14,477 nucleotides of DNA from CAZEUZ01 sp964515805 (GCA_964515805.1 CAZEUZ010000058.1:1-14477); one strand, 5' to 3'. Positions 7,417 through 13,853 are shown, numbered from the stretch's first letter. Numbers and translations: made by a program. The notes: generated from the sequence alone by a model not told the origin.

Positions 7417-8094
7417 ATGAATGTACTAAAAAAGCTTATAACAGCCGTTCGAGGTGGCGCTCGCGAAGCCGGTGAGGCGATTATTGACGCTAACGCTATT
7501 AGAATTCTCGAGCAGGAGATCGTCGATGCTAAAAAGAGTCTGGAAAAAGGGCGAGTCAGTCTGACGGAACTGATGGCCAAAGAAATGCAAACAAAACGCG
7601 AGCTATCGGCTATCCAAACCAATATCTCCGAACACGAAGGATTTGCCAAAGAGGCTTTGGAAAAAGACAATGAGTCTTTGGCGTTGGAAATAGCTGAGAA
7701 AATCGTTGAGTACGAATCAGCGTTAGCCGATCAACGGACCATTCTTGCAGGCTTTACTGATCATATCGCAACGCTGAAGTCGCAAATCAAGCAGGCGGAA
7801 AAAACCATTGCAGAGAACGAACGGCAGATGTTAATGGTAAAGACAACCGAGTCCGTCCAGAAAGCGACGATGTGCATCACCGATAATATCTCCGCCAACG
7901 CGTCGACTATGACCAGCGCCCGGGAGTCACTAGAGCGTATTAAAAAGAGACAACGCGACAATGCCGATAAAATGGCGGCCAGTAAAGTACTACAAGGTGA
8001 GCTTTCAGGTGATTTGAGTGCCAAGATGAAAGCCGCTGGCATCGGTTCACAAGATTCCTCCGCAACATCAGTCTTGGCACGATTGAAAAAATAA
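7417..8094 (+). CDS. yjfJ: PspA/IM30 (ESCRT-III-like) protein, YjfJ-like
   Basis: This 225-residue, almost wholly helical protein is of the phage-shock protein A/Vipp1 superfamily. These peripheral membrane proteins assemble into ESCRT-III-like rods and rings that stabilise or remodel the inner membrane. The short N-terminal helix (M-N-V-L-K-K-L-I-T-A-V-R-G-G) is the usual amphipathic membrane-binding segment. Residues about 20-195 form long coiled coils, starting with the A-I-R-I-L-E-Q-E-I-V-D-A-K-K-S-L pattern. A flexible tail follows. The ATG at 7417 is preceded by GGGAGAG at 7400-7406; an in-frame TTG at 7372 would overlap yjfI and lacks a site. There is no pspF, pspB or pspC near it, so this is a paralogue serving the present operon rather than the classical Psp response. 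Confidence 0.93.
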   Translation: MNVLKKLITAVRGGAREAGEAIIDANAIRILEQEIVDAKKSLEKGRVSLTELMAKEMQTKRELSAIQTNISEHEGFAKEALEKDNESLALEIAEKIVEYESALADQRTILAGFTDHIATLKSQIKQAEKTIAENERQMLMVKTTESVQKATMCITDNISANASTMTSARESLERIKKRQRDNADKMAASKVLQGELSGDLSAKMKAAGIGSQDSSATSVLARLKK

Positions 8095-8107
8095 TCCATT
8101 GCTTTCT

Positions 8108-8530
8108 ATGTCCTGTAAAGATTATTTCACTCGACTTGAAGATAGAGAATATGCGGGTAAGCACATTCTCATTGATATCTGGGGGGCTGAAAAGCTCGAT
8201 AATGAGCAACTACTCGCAAACACATTGAGAGCAGCTGTCGATGCAGCTGAATCGACGCTGCTGCACCTGCATATTCACCAGTTTACCTCGACGGGTGGTT
8301 TATCTGGTACCGCCATCTTGGCAGAATCGCACATTAACGCACATACCTGGCCGGAGCGCCATTTTGCTGCATTTGATGTATTCATGTGTGGTAAAGCTCA
8401 GCCTGACAAAGTCGAAGCAGTGATAAAACAGGCCTATCGGCCTAAAAAATTGACTGTAGAGTCGCATTACCGAGGTGAAATCCAAAATCCTGTGGCCATA
8501 AGCGATAGATTGAAAATAAGAGAAAATTAA
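8108..8530 (+). CDS. speD: S-adenosylmethionine decarboxylase proenzyme (prokaryotic class, pyruvoyl)
   Basis: It decarboxylates AdoMet to the aminopropyl donor used by spermidine synthase. At 140 residues it belongs to the short Bacillus/Thermotoga class, not the about 264-residue E. coli SpeD. The self-cleavage site is A-E-S-H with Glu73-Ser74; Ser74 becomes the pyruvoyl group. The H-T-W-P-E motif (His79) and the F-M-C-G cysteine (Cys94) are the processing histidine and catalytic cysteine of this class, so all key residues are present. I prefer the ATG at 8108; a TTG at 8099 would add three residues. It lies 13 nt after the pspA-like gene and is matched by the aminopropyltransferase at the end of the operon, giving two consecutive steps in one unit. 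No ornithine or arginine decarboxylase is present to supply putrescine. Confidence 0.95.
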   Translation: MSCKDYFTRLEDREYAGKHILIDIWGAEKLDNEQLLANTLRAAVDAAESTLLHLHIHQFTSTGGLSGTAILAESHINAHTWPERHFAAFDVFMCGKAQPDKVEAVIKQAYRPKKLTVESHYRGEIQNPVAISDRLKIREN

Positions 8531-8550
8531 TTAAAAACAGGAAAATAATA

Positions 8551-9195
8551 ATGCTAAAAACATTGGGTTCACTGATTAAGTCCTTTAAAAAACAGGAAAC
8601 AGCCAAAGCATTGACATCGCCTAAACAACTTTCAAAAGGCGATATATTACGATTTGCAGATAGTTTCGCTATGCCAGACGATGTGCGTGGCCAGACGTTT
8701 CAAGTTCAGAAAGTGGCCACTTACTTCTATGCTGACACCGGTTCGCCACAATTCGTTATAAAAAGTGGTAATAGCACACCATTTTATCTTTCTATTCAGG
8801 ATTTTGATGGCGAAGAGCTTGTTATCTTATCCAGAAAGTTGAAGAATAAAGAGATCGCCTCATTATTCGATTGGGATAAATTGCATAAGGCCATGAAAGA
8901 TGAGACTGAACGCGAAATCAGGACTGCTGAAGTTGCCTCAGATACCTGGATAGCTAACTGGGCAGCTGACCATTATTCCCGCAGAGTCTTTGGCGCTACG
9001 GGTCAGTATTTTGATTATGATGTGAGAGGTAGTGATGGCATTCCTGCGGGTGGTGAAATGTTCAAATATTTTGAATATTTCACATCAGACGAAGGTAAAA
9101 CACTTGAAATCGAAGTGTGGGAAGGTGATGAAATTGAAGTTTGTCTAGGTTTAGTCAGGCCGATATCCGATATTACTGAACTGTGGCGAAAATAG
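8551..9195 (+). CDS. yjfK: YjfK-like DUF2491 family protein
   Basis: This 214-residue soluble protein has no signal peptide or membrane helix. Size (E. coli YjfK is 219), position between the PspA-like and DUF350 genes, and sequence pattern fit DUF2491. The chain has a basic N-terminal helix, a beta-rich domain starting near residue 26 (S-K-G-D-I-L-R-F) and running to about 95, a helical linker (100-135), and a second beta-rich part with F-K-Y-F-E-Y-F and L-E-I-E-V-W-E-G-D-E-I-E-V at 171-197. The W-x2-N-W and Y-F-D-Y-D elements at 133-156 are notable aromatic positions. AGGA stands about 9 nt before the ATG. Function is not established for the family; no catalytic set is recognisable. It probably binds a membrane or polyamine-pathway partner. 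Confidence 0.8.
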   Translation: MLKTLGSLIKSFKKQETAKALTSPKQLSKGDILRFADSFAMPDDVRGQTFQVQKVATYFYADTGSPQFVIKSGNSTPFYLSIQDFDGEELVILSRKLKNKEIASLFDWDKLHKAMKDETEREIRTAEVASDTWIANWAADHYSRRVFGATGQYFDYDVRGSDGIPAGGEMFKYFEYFTSDEGKTLEIEVWEGDEIEVCLGLVRPISDITELWRK

Positions 9196-9204
9196 GAAAA
9201 CACC

Positions 9205-10056
9205 ATGTTTGATTTGCAACTAATCGCACTTAATATAATAGCCCCTCTCAGCTTACTACTGTTGTATTTGGTGGTTTTTTGGTTGTCCAAATGGACGGCC
9301 AATAAAGTGACTTCCTACAATATCAATACCGAGATATCGGAAAAACACAACAGAGCAGTAGCGCTGTCACTATCAGGTTATCTTATAGCCGTTACTATCA
9401 TTTTCTGCAGTGTTTTGATTGGTCCTAGCCGGGGTATTGTCGATGATCTTAGGCTTGTGGGCATTTATGCCGTCATTGGCATCGTGCTTTTGAATATAGC
9501 TAGAGTAGTCAATGACAAGCTTATTCTCTATAAATTTCATAATAAAGCAGAGTTGGTCGACGATCAAAACGAGGGCACAGGTGCAGTTATTGCCGGCTCT
9601 TTTATCGCTTCGGGGCTAATCGTGGCCGGCGCCGTTCACGGCGAGGGCGGTGGAATGGGCACTACTCTGGCCTTTTTCGTTATCGGCCAGCTGGGGCTTA
9701 TCCTGTTTTCAAAAGTTTATAACTTGATTACTCCTTATGATATACATGACGAGATAGAAAAAAATAATATCGCTGCTGGCGTCGCCTTTGGTGGAACATT
9801 AGTTGCCCTGGGTATCATTTTAATGAATGCAACCCTGGGTAATTTTGTCAGCTGGAGTGAGAGTCTTAGCTACTTTGCTTTTGTTTTGTTGGGTGCTTTA
9901 ATTGTACTACCGCTGTTTCGTTGCATTATGGATAAGTGTTTGATCCCCCATTACGACCTAAATCATGAAATTCACAATAATCAAAACATCAGCGCCGGTA
10001 TATTGGAATTTGTGATGACTGTCTGTTTCGCATCGATTATATTTTTTGTGATATAG
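9205..10056 (+). CDS. Duplicated DUF350 (YjfL-like) inner-membrane protein
   Basis: This 283-residue polytopic protein has about eight transmembrane helices (residues 8-28, 51-73, 83-102, 124-145, 152-172, 187-209, 221-242, 261-282). E. coli YjfL has one DUF350 unit of 132 residues with four helices; here two such units lie in tandem. Four times a polar loop with an E-I or similar acid pair precedes an N-x2-A-x-G-type helix start (39-66, 112-141, 178-205, 250-277), for example E-I-E-K-N-N-I-A-A-G-V-A-F-G-G and E-I-H-N-N-Q-N-I-S-A-G. The gap to yjfK is 9 nt, with AGGA in it. DUF350 proteins have no settled function. Their link with PspA-like proteins suggests a membrane-sensing or channel-like role, which is inference. 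Confidence 0.88.
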   Translation: MFDLQLIALNIIAPLSLLLLYLVVFWLSKWTANKVTSYNINTEISEKHNRAVALSLSGYLIAVTIIFCSVLIGPSRGIVDDLRLVGIYAVIGIVLLNIARVVNDKLILYKFHNKAELVDDQNEGTGAVIAGSFIASGLIVAGAVHGEGGGMGTTLAFFVIGQLGLILFSKVYNLITPYDIHDEIEKNNIAAGVAFGGTLVALGIILMNATLGNFVSWSESLSYFAFVLLGALIVLPLFRCIMDKCLIPHYDLNHEIHNNQNISAGILEFVMTVCFASIIFFVI

Positions 10057-10071
10057 CTACCGGATATCTCG

Positions 10072-10626
10072 ATGCAAATAAATAAATACGGGCTCACCTT
10101 TATCGGTTTTGGCCTTATTTGCCTGCTTACTTCATGGGTCCTCTCCTCACATACCGGCGCCAGTATCGAACAGCGCTTTCCGCCCACTGGCGGCAAGTTC
10201 GGTCCGATTGAAATAAAGGAGGAAAACACAGTCCTGGAAATAGTAATTTCTCAGCGTGTGAGCGACCGCCATTGGAGTAATATAGACGCCAAGGTTAGCG
10301 ATTCATACAACAACAATCTCTTTGCTTTCAGCGAAGGGCTCTGGTTTGAAACGGGTTATGATGCCGATGGTGCTTGGCAAGAAGGTAAGGACAAATACGA
10401 TATGTCGGTGACATTTGCGAAGCCAGGAAGATACTTTATTGATTTTACGGCAACAAATAGTCAGGACCAGAGTGTTGGAGATATTTTTGTTGAAGTTAAC
10501 GAAAAGATGGGTAGCTCTGTTGCCTATCTCTGGCTTGGTCTACTGTCGCTGATTATTGGCGTAGTCATCATCTACCTTACCAATTTCAGCAGTAACCCTG
10601 TCAATAATAATCAGATAAATTTTTAG
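10072..10626 (+). CDS. Membrane-anchored protein with extracytoplasmic beta domain, function unknown
   Basis: I do not recognise a family. The 184-residue protein has one N-terminal hydrophobic helix (about 7-25), a polar domain of roughly 125 residues, and a second helix (about 150-174: S-V-A-Y-L-W-L-G-L-L-S-L-I-I-G-V-V-I-I-Y). The first helix could be an uncleaved anchor, which would place the central domain in the periplasm with both ends in the cytoplasm. The domain alternates strands and turns (V-L-E-I-V-I-S-Q; Y-F-I-D-F-T-A-T-N-S-Q-D; I-F-V-E-V-N) and looks like a small beta sandwich; it has no cysteines. It sits 15 nt after the DUF350 gene without a strong Shine-Dalgarno, so translation may be coupled. 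The tail is Asn-rich. It is probably a structural or sensing partner of the membrane proteins around it. Confidence 0.75.
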   Translation: MQINKYGLTFIGFGLICLLTSWVLSSHTGASIEQRFPPTGGKFGPIEIKEENTVLEIVISQRVSDRHWSNIDAKVSDSYNNNLFAFSEGLWFETGYDADGAWQEGKDKYDMSVTFAKPGRYFIDFTATNSQDQSVGDIFVEVNEKMGSSVAYLWLGLLSLIIGVVIIYLTNFSSNPVNNNQINF

Positions 10627-10652
10627 TTGAAGAAATACTGAGTCCGTGAGTG

Positions 10653-10907
10653 ATGAAAAAAACAAACCAAAACAATAAGCAGTCCGGAAATGCCTTTATT
10701 GGTCTGATTATTGTTATGGCTATTGTTTATTTTGGCGTGTTAATGATCAGCATGCGCGGTTGGGGCTATATGGGTTATGGCGGCTATTATAACAGCCCCT
10801 CATTTTGGTACTGGGGCGGACCCCGTATCTACCGTTCATCCAGTATCCGTAACGATAGCTGGGGAGGCCCAAATAATCGGGGTGGCAGTTATAGCCGCGG
10901 CAAATAG
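10653..10907 (+). CDS. Small single-pass protein with Gly/Tyr/Trp-rich tail
   Basis: This 84-residue protein has no recognisable family. A short basic/polar start (M-K-K-T-N-Q-N-N-K-Q) leads into one transmembrane helix at about 14-34 (A-F-I-G-L-I-I-V-M-A-I-V-Y-F-G-V-L-M-I). The rest is low complexity: G-W-G-Y-M-G-Y-G-G-Y-Y, then W-Y-W-G-G-P-R-I-Y-R, then Ser/Arg/Gly repeats. By the positive-inside rule the tail probably faces the periplasm. The ATG at 10653 overlaps a GTG at 10650, so the N-terminus is uncertain by one residue. Its tail ends 3 nt before the aminopropyltransferase start, which argues for real, coupled translation despite the odd composition. The aromatic-glycine tail might contact peptidoglycan, sugars or another membrane protein, which is speculation. 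Confidence 0.7.
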   Translation: MKKTNQNNKQSGNAFIGLIIVMAIVYFGVLMISMRGWGYMGYGGYYNSPSFWYWGGPRIYRSSSIRNDSWGGPNNRGGSYSRGK

Positions 10908-10910
10908 TTC

Positions 10911-12452
10911 GTGTCTCTGAAATATTCAGAGCGCCCTGTATCCACATCCGTTAAGGTTTTGATATTTTCAACCTTCATTGCGGGTGTTTGCTCTATTGTT
11001 TACGAATTACTTATCGCATCGACAAGCACCTACTTTCTCGGCGATAGCATCAAGCAATTTTCACTAGTGATAGGTTTCTACATGGCCACCATGGGTGTGG
11101 GTTCCTATCTGTCGCGTTTGGTTGATGACGATAATGTTCTCCACTTTTTCATTGCCGCTGAAATTGCGCTCGGACTCGCCGGTGGCTTAAGTGTACCGCT
11201 GTTATATTTTTTCTTTGCCTATTTCGACTATTTCCAATTCACGGTGTTGTCTCTGACAGCTATTGTCGGTCTATTGATCGGTTTGGAAATACCTCTGCTC
11301 AGCCGGTTGATGTCGCCTTATTTTGTGCTTAAAGACAATTTATCTAAGGTTTTATCGGTTGATTATCTGGGTGCACTGGTAGCGACACTACTCTTCCCCT
11401 TTTTGTTATTACCTTTTTTTGGCCTCTTCAAAACATCGCTTTTTTTTGGTTTGGTCAATATGAGCATTGGTTTTTCTATGCTCTGGTTTTTTTCACGGTC
11501 ATTAATTATTGAAAAAAAAACCGTATTGTACTTTTATAGTTTTTCAGCGTTAGGGGTTTTAGTCACCGTTTTCTTGCTGTCCCAAACGTTATTGAGGGTG
11601 TGGACAAGCGATATCTATGATGACCGCGTTGTATACGCCGAGGAGACACCTCATCAACAGATTGTGCTGACTAAAAACAGAAACGATGTTCGTCTTTTCC
11701 TAAACGGCAATTTGCAGTTTTCATCCAGCGATGAATATCGTTACCATGAATCGTTGGTGCACCTTCCCATGCTTAATTGTCAGTGCCGGGATATTTTATT
11801 GCTTGGTGGAGGTGATGGCTTGGCGGTCAAAGAATTATTAAAGTACGACAGTATTGAATCAATGATTCTGGTTGACTTGGATCCATCAGTGACTACCTTA
11901 GCTAAAACTAACCCTCATGTTAAATCGCTCAATGAAGCCGCGCTGGAAAACGACCGATTAACAGTTATTAACAAAGATGCGTTTGTATATCTGAATGAAA
12001 CAAATCGCCGTTTTGACCTGATCATTGTCGACCTGCCGGACCCCAACAATACCTCATTATCACGTTTTTATAGCCGGGAATTTTATCTACTTATAAAAAG
12101 TAAGTTGAACGAAAACGGCAGTTTTGTCACGCAAGCGACCAGCCCTTTTTACGCATCGAAAGCGTTTTGGTCGATTAAAAAAACCATAGACTCCGCCGGC
12201 TATTTTGATGTATTGCCCTATCACACTCACATTCCTTCCTTCGGTGAATGGGGATTTATTCTCGCCAGCCCATCGAGAATTCATCTCGATTCAACCAAAC
12301 TGCCCACCGAAACCAAATATATCGATGAATACGCTATAACACGCATGCTTTACTTTGAAAAAGATCTACGGGAGTCCAATGTGGAAATTAGCACACTAGA
12401 CTCGCCAAATGTGCTGCATTATTACCTCCAAGGGTGGAAAAGCTGGCAGTAA
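10911..12452 (+). CDS. Membrane-embedded spermidine synthase-like aminopropyltransferase
   Basis: This 513-residue fusion has an N-terminal membrane half with about seven helices (10-32, 48-66, 77-103, 108-128, 153-172, 174-195, 205-227) and a C-terminal cytosolic polyamine synthase domain (about 235-485). The enzyme half keeps E-E-T-P-H-Q-Q (244-250), D-E-Y-R-Y-H-E (274-280), the nucleotide loop G-G-G-D-G (299-303), V-D-L-D-P (321-325), D356 and D-L-P-D-P (374-378, Asp374 and Asp377). The acids that bind decarboxylated AdoMet and the accepting amine are therefore present and activity is likely. SpeD in the same operon supplies the donor. The acceptor is unknown: putrescine is the default, but membrane anchoring leaves room for others. 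GTG at 10911 is the only sensible start, 3 nt after the preceding stop. Such membrane-fused spermidine synthases are known in other bacteria. Confidence 0.9.
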   Translation: MSLKYSERPVSTSVKVLIFSTFIAGVCSIVYELLIASTSTYFLGDSIKQFSLVIGFYMATMGVGSYLSRLVDDDNVLHFFIAAEIALGLAGGLSVPLLYFFFAYFDYFQFTVLSLTAIVGLLIGLEIPLLSRLMSPYFVLKDNLSKVLSVDYLGALVATLLFPFLLLPFFGLFKTSLFFGLVNMSIGFSMLWFFSRSLIIEKKTVLYFYSFSALGVLVTVFLLSQTLLRVWTSDIYDDRVVYAEETPHQQIVLTKNRNDVRLFLNGNLQFSSSDEYRYHESLVHLPMLNCQCRDILLLGGGDGLAVKELLKYDSIESMILVDLDPSVTTLAKTNPHVKSLNEAALENDRLTVINKDAFVYLNETNRRFDLIIVDLPDPNNTSLSRFYSREFYLLIKSKLNENGSFVTQATSPFYASKAFWSIKKTIDSAGYFDVLPYHTHIPSFGEWGFILASPSRIHLDSTKLPTETKYIDEYAITRMLYFEKDLRESNVEISTLDSPNVLHYYLQGWKSWQ

Positions 12453-12496
12453 TACCCGGGCATGTTGAGCAATTCTTCAGACCAAAACCTAATACA

Positions 12497-13489
12497 TCAA
12501 TCAATGGGGCTAATGACACCCAGGCCACCCTTTTTAACCACATGAGTATAAATTTCAGTCGTCTCGACATTGGCGTGACCTAGAAGCTGTTGAATGGTAC
12601 GGATATCATACCCGGACTCTAAAAGCTGAGTGGCGAATGAATGCCTAAAAGTGTGACAACTAGCCTGTTTGTAGATACCCGATTTCTGTAACGATTCTTT
12701 AACAGCCTTTTGAATAGCCCGTTGATGTACATGATGCCTTCTTTCAACACCTGACCTCGGGTCTTTTGATATACGAGCGGAAGGAAATAAAAATTGCCAT
12801 TCGGTACTTATTTTTGCCGATGGATATTTTTTATCTAAAGCATAAGGCATATAAACTTCACCTAAACCATCTTTCATATCCTGTTGATGCCGTAAGTTCA
12901 CTCGAGAAATTTGGAGCTGGATATCATCCCTGAGCGAATTGGGCAATACAGTCACCCTGTCTTTATTACCTTTTCCTTCTCTGACGATAATTTGCTGCAT
13001 ATCAAAATCAATGTCTTTAACACGCAAGCGCAAACATTCTGAAACCCTCAAACCACAGCCATACATTAATTTCGCCATTAACTGGTAACTGCCTTTTAAG
13101 TTTTGAATGATACGATCTGCCTCCTGTTTACTGAAAACAACCGGTACGCGCTTATTTCGACGAGCATGCTGGAAATTGAGTTCGCCCACATCTCTATTTA
13201 AAAACTGGCGATACAAATAAACTAATGCATTTAAAGCCGTCGCCTGTGTGCTGGGTGACGCATGACAAGATACGGCCAAATAGGATAAAAAACTTTCTAT
13301 TTCGACAGCGCCACACTCTGTAGGGTGCTTTTTTCCTGTATGGAAAATAAAGCGCCTAATCCAATAGACATAGGTTTTTTCCGTACTCCACGATTTATTT
13401 TGGGAACGTATAAATGCTCGCAGTTGGTGCATAAAGCGTGTGGGAACAGAAGGAATGCGAACGGGAACATCATCCATTGATTGCATCAT
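12497..13489 (-). CDS. intI: Integron integrase (IntI tyrosine recombinase)
   Basis: This 330-residue tyrosine recombinase inserts and excises gene cassettes at attI and attC. An N-terminal SAM-like core-binding domain (about 18-105) is followed by the catalytic domain with G-L-R-V-S-E (Arg148), the beta-hairpin lysine region G-K-G-N-K-D-R (172-178), H-T-F-R-H (His279, Arg282), L-G-H (His305) and the nucleophile Tyr314. What separates it from XerC/D is the extra IntI segment at about 210-238 (Y-A-L-D-K-K-Y-P-S-A, then E-W-Q-F-L-F-P-S), which grips flipped bases of attC. All catalytic residues are present and the frame is unbroken, so it is probably active. It is transcribed away from the cassettes, the usual integron arrangement, and converges on the polyamine operon with 44 bp between stops. 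Confidence 0.96.
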   Translation of the reverse strand: MMQSMDDVPVRIPSVPTRFMHQLRAFIRSQNKSWSTEKTYVYWIRRFIFHTGKKHPTECGAVEIESFLSYLAVSCHASPSTQATALNALVYLYRQFLNRDVGELNFQHARRNKRVPVVFSKQEADRIIQNLKGSYQLMAKLMYGCGLRVSECLRLRVKDIDFDMQQIIVREGKGNKDRVTVLPNSLRDDIQLQISRVNLRHQQDMKDGLGEVYMPYALDKKYPSAKISTEWQFLFPSARISKDPRSGVERRHHVHQRAIQKAVKESLQKSGIYKQASCHTFRHSFATQLLESGYDIRTIQQLLGHANVETTEIYTHVVKKGGLGVISPID

Positions 13490-13518
13490 TAACGTCCTGT
13501 TAATTGTGTAGTCGAAAG

Positions 13519-13550
13519 CTTATAGAATCAATTTCAATTGCGATTGTCAA
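13519..13550 (-). promoter_or_regulatory. Candidate intI promoter
   Basis: Read on the - strand, a perfect TTGACA (13550-13545) is followed 20 bp later by TATAAG (13524-13519), one mismatch from the -10 consensus. It stands about 30 nt before the intI ATG. The 20-bp spacer is longer than the optimal 17. The -35 lies between GCGA and TCGC arms that could bind a regulator. I found no clear LexA box of the CTG-N10-CAG form. Confidence 0.45.
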
Positions 13551-13594
13551 TTCGCAAATATGTCTTTTTTCAACGAACAACTGTTTAATCTATT

Positions 13595-13620
13595 GTTTTA
13601 AAATGAATTAATTTTAAAAC
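13595..13620. repeat. Perfect 10-bp inverted repeat in the integron control region
   Basis: GTTTTAAAAT (13595-13604) and ATTTTAAAAC (13611-13620) are exact reverse complements around GAATTA. Each arm also contains the self-complementary TTTTAAAA, so the block can equally be read as two direct TTTTAAAA sites 16 bp apart. This suits an operator or a DNA-bending site between the intI promoter and attI. Confidence 0.6.
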
Positions 13621-13734
13621 CTACGAAGATATAAATGAGCTGCGTTCGCCTATTTTTGATTGGTTAAATATTATCCATTGTTAATGGGTTGATTTTTTAG
13701 TACTTTTCAAATCAGATATACTTTATAGACAAAA

Positions 13735-13786
13735 ATATACGAATTCAGGCATATACGAACTGAGTTCGTTGAATCAGCTGTTATGC
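13735..13786 (+). other. attI: attI recombination site
   Basis: The core is G^TTATGC at 13780-13786, with the crossover expected between 13780 and 13781. Upstream lie two direct repeats ATATACGAA (13735-13743 and 13751-13759), 16 bp apart, in the position of the accessory integrase-binding repeats DR1 and DR2 of known attI sites. A palindrome CGAAC-TGA-GTTCG (13756-13768) overlaps the second repeat. The core call is supported by its exact complement in the attC of the first cassette. The outer limits are inferred. Confidence 0.7.
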
Positions 13787-13812
13787 AAAAAATATGTAAC
13801 GAGCTATCCCAA

Positions 13813-13821
13813 TGATATAAT
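13813..13821 (+). promoter_or_regulatory. Extended -10 promoter of the first cassette
   Basis: TGATATAAT is a perfect extended -10 (TGn plus TATAAT), about 33 nt before the DUF4160 start. The -35 region (about 13793-13798, TATGTA) is poor, which extended -10 promoters tolerate. A private promoter inside a cassette is usual for toxin-antitoxin-like cassettes and unusual for others. Confidence 0.6.
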
Positions 13822-13853
13822 CACAGTTTATTAAAGTCTCTGGGGATTCGTCA

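Larger units (their letters stand above)
13490..13853. other. Integron platform: intI-cassette intergenic control region
   Basis: This 364-bp AT-rich stretch contains the candidate intI promoter (13519-13550), a perfect AT-rich inverted repeat (13595-13620), a CCATT-GTT-AATGG hairpin (13675-13687), a TATACT hexamer (13717-13722) that may be the -10 of a cassette promoter Pc although no -35 fits, the attI site, and the promoter of the first cassette. I see no coding frame in it. Confidence 0.6.

Noticed and set aside
7761..8099. Open frame of 112 codons on the - strand inside the PspA-like gene
   Set aside because: It is antisense to a well-supported coiled-coil protein and has no start site or family pattern.
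8099..8107. TTG start for SpeD
   Set aside because: It adds only three residues and ATG 8108 is a more usual start; the difference is not decisive.
10911..12452. Major facilitator transporter, suggested by the N-terminal helices
   Set aside because: Only about seven helices are present, followed by a clear polyamine synthase domain with G-G-G-D-G and D-L-P-D-P.
12453..12496. Terminator between the polyamine operon and intI
   Set aside because: No stem followed by a T run was found on either strand in these 44 bases.
12497..13489. XerC/XerD or phage integrase
   Set aside because: The extra segment at residues 210-238 and the adjoining attI, cassette and attC identify an integron integrase.
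13760..13777. LexA box CTG...CAG near attI
   Set aside because: The spacing is 12 bases, not the 10 of gammaproteobacterial LexA sites, and it lies too far from the intI promoter.
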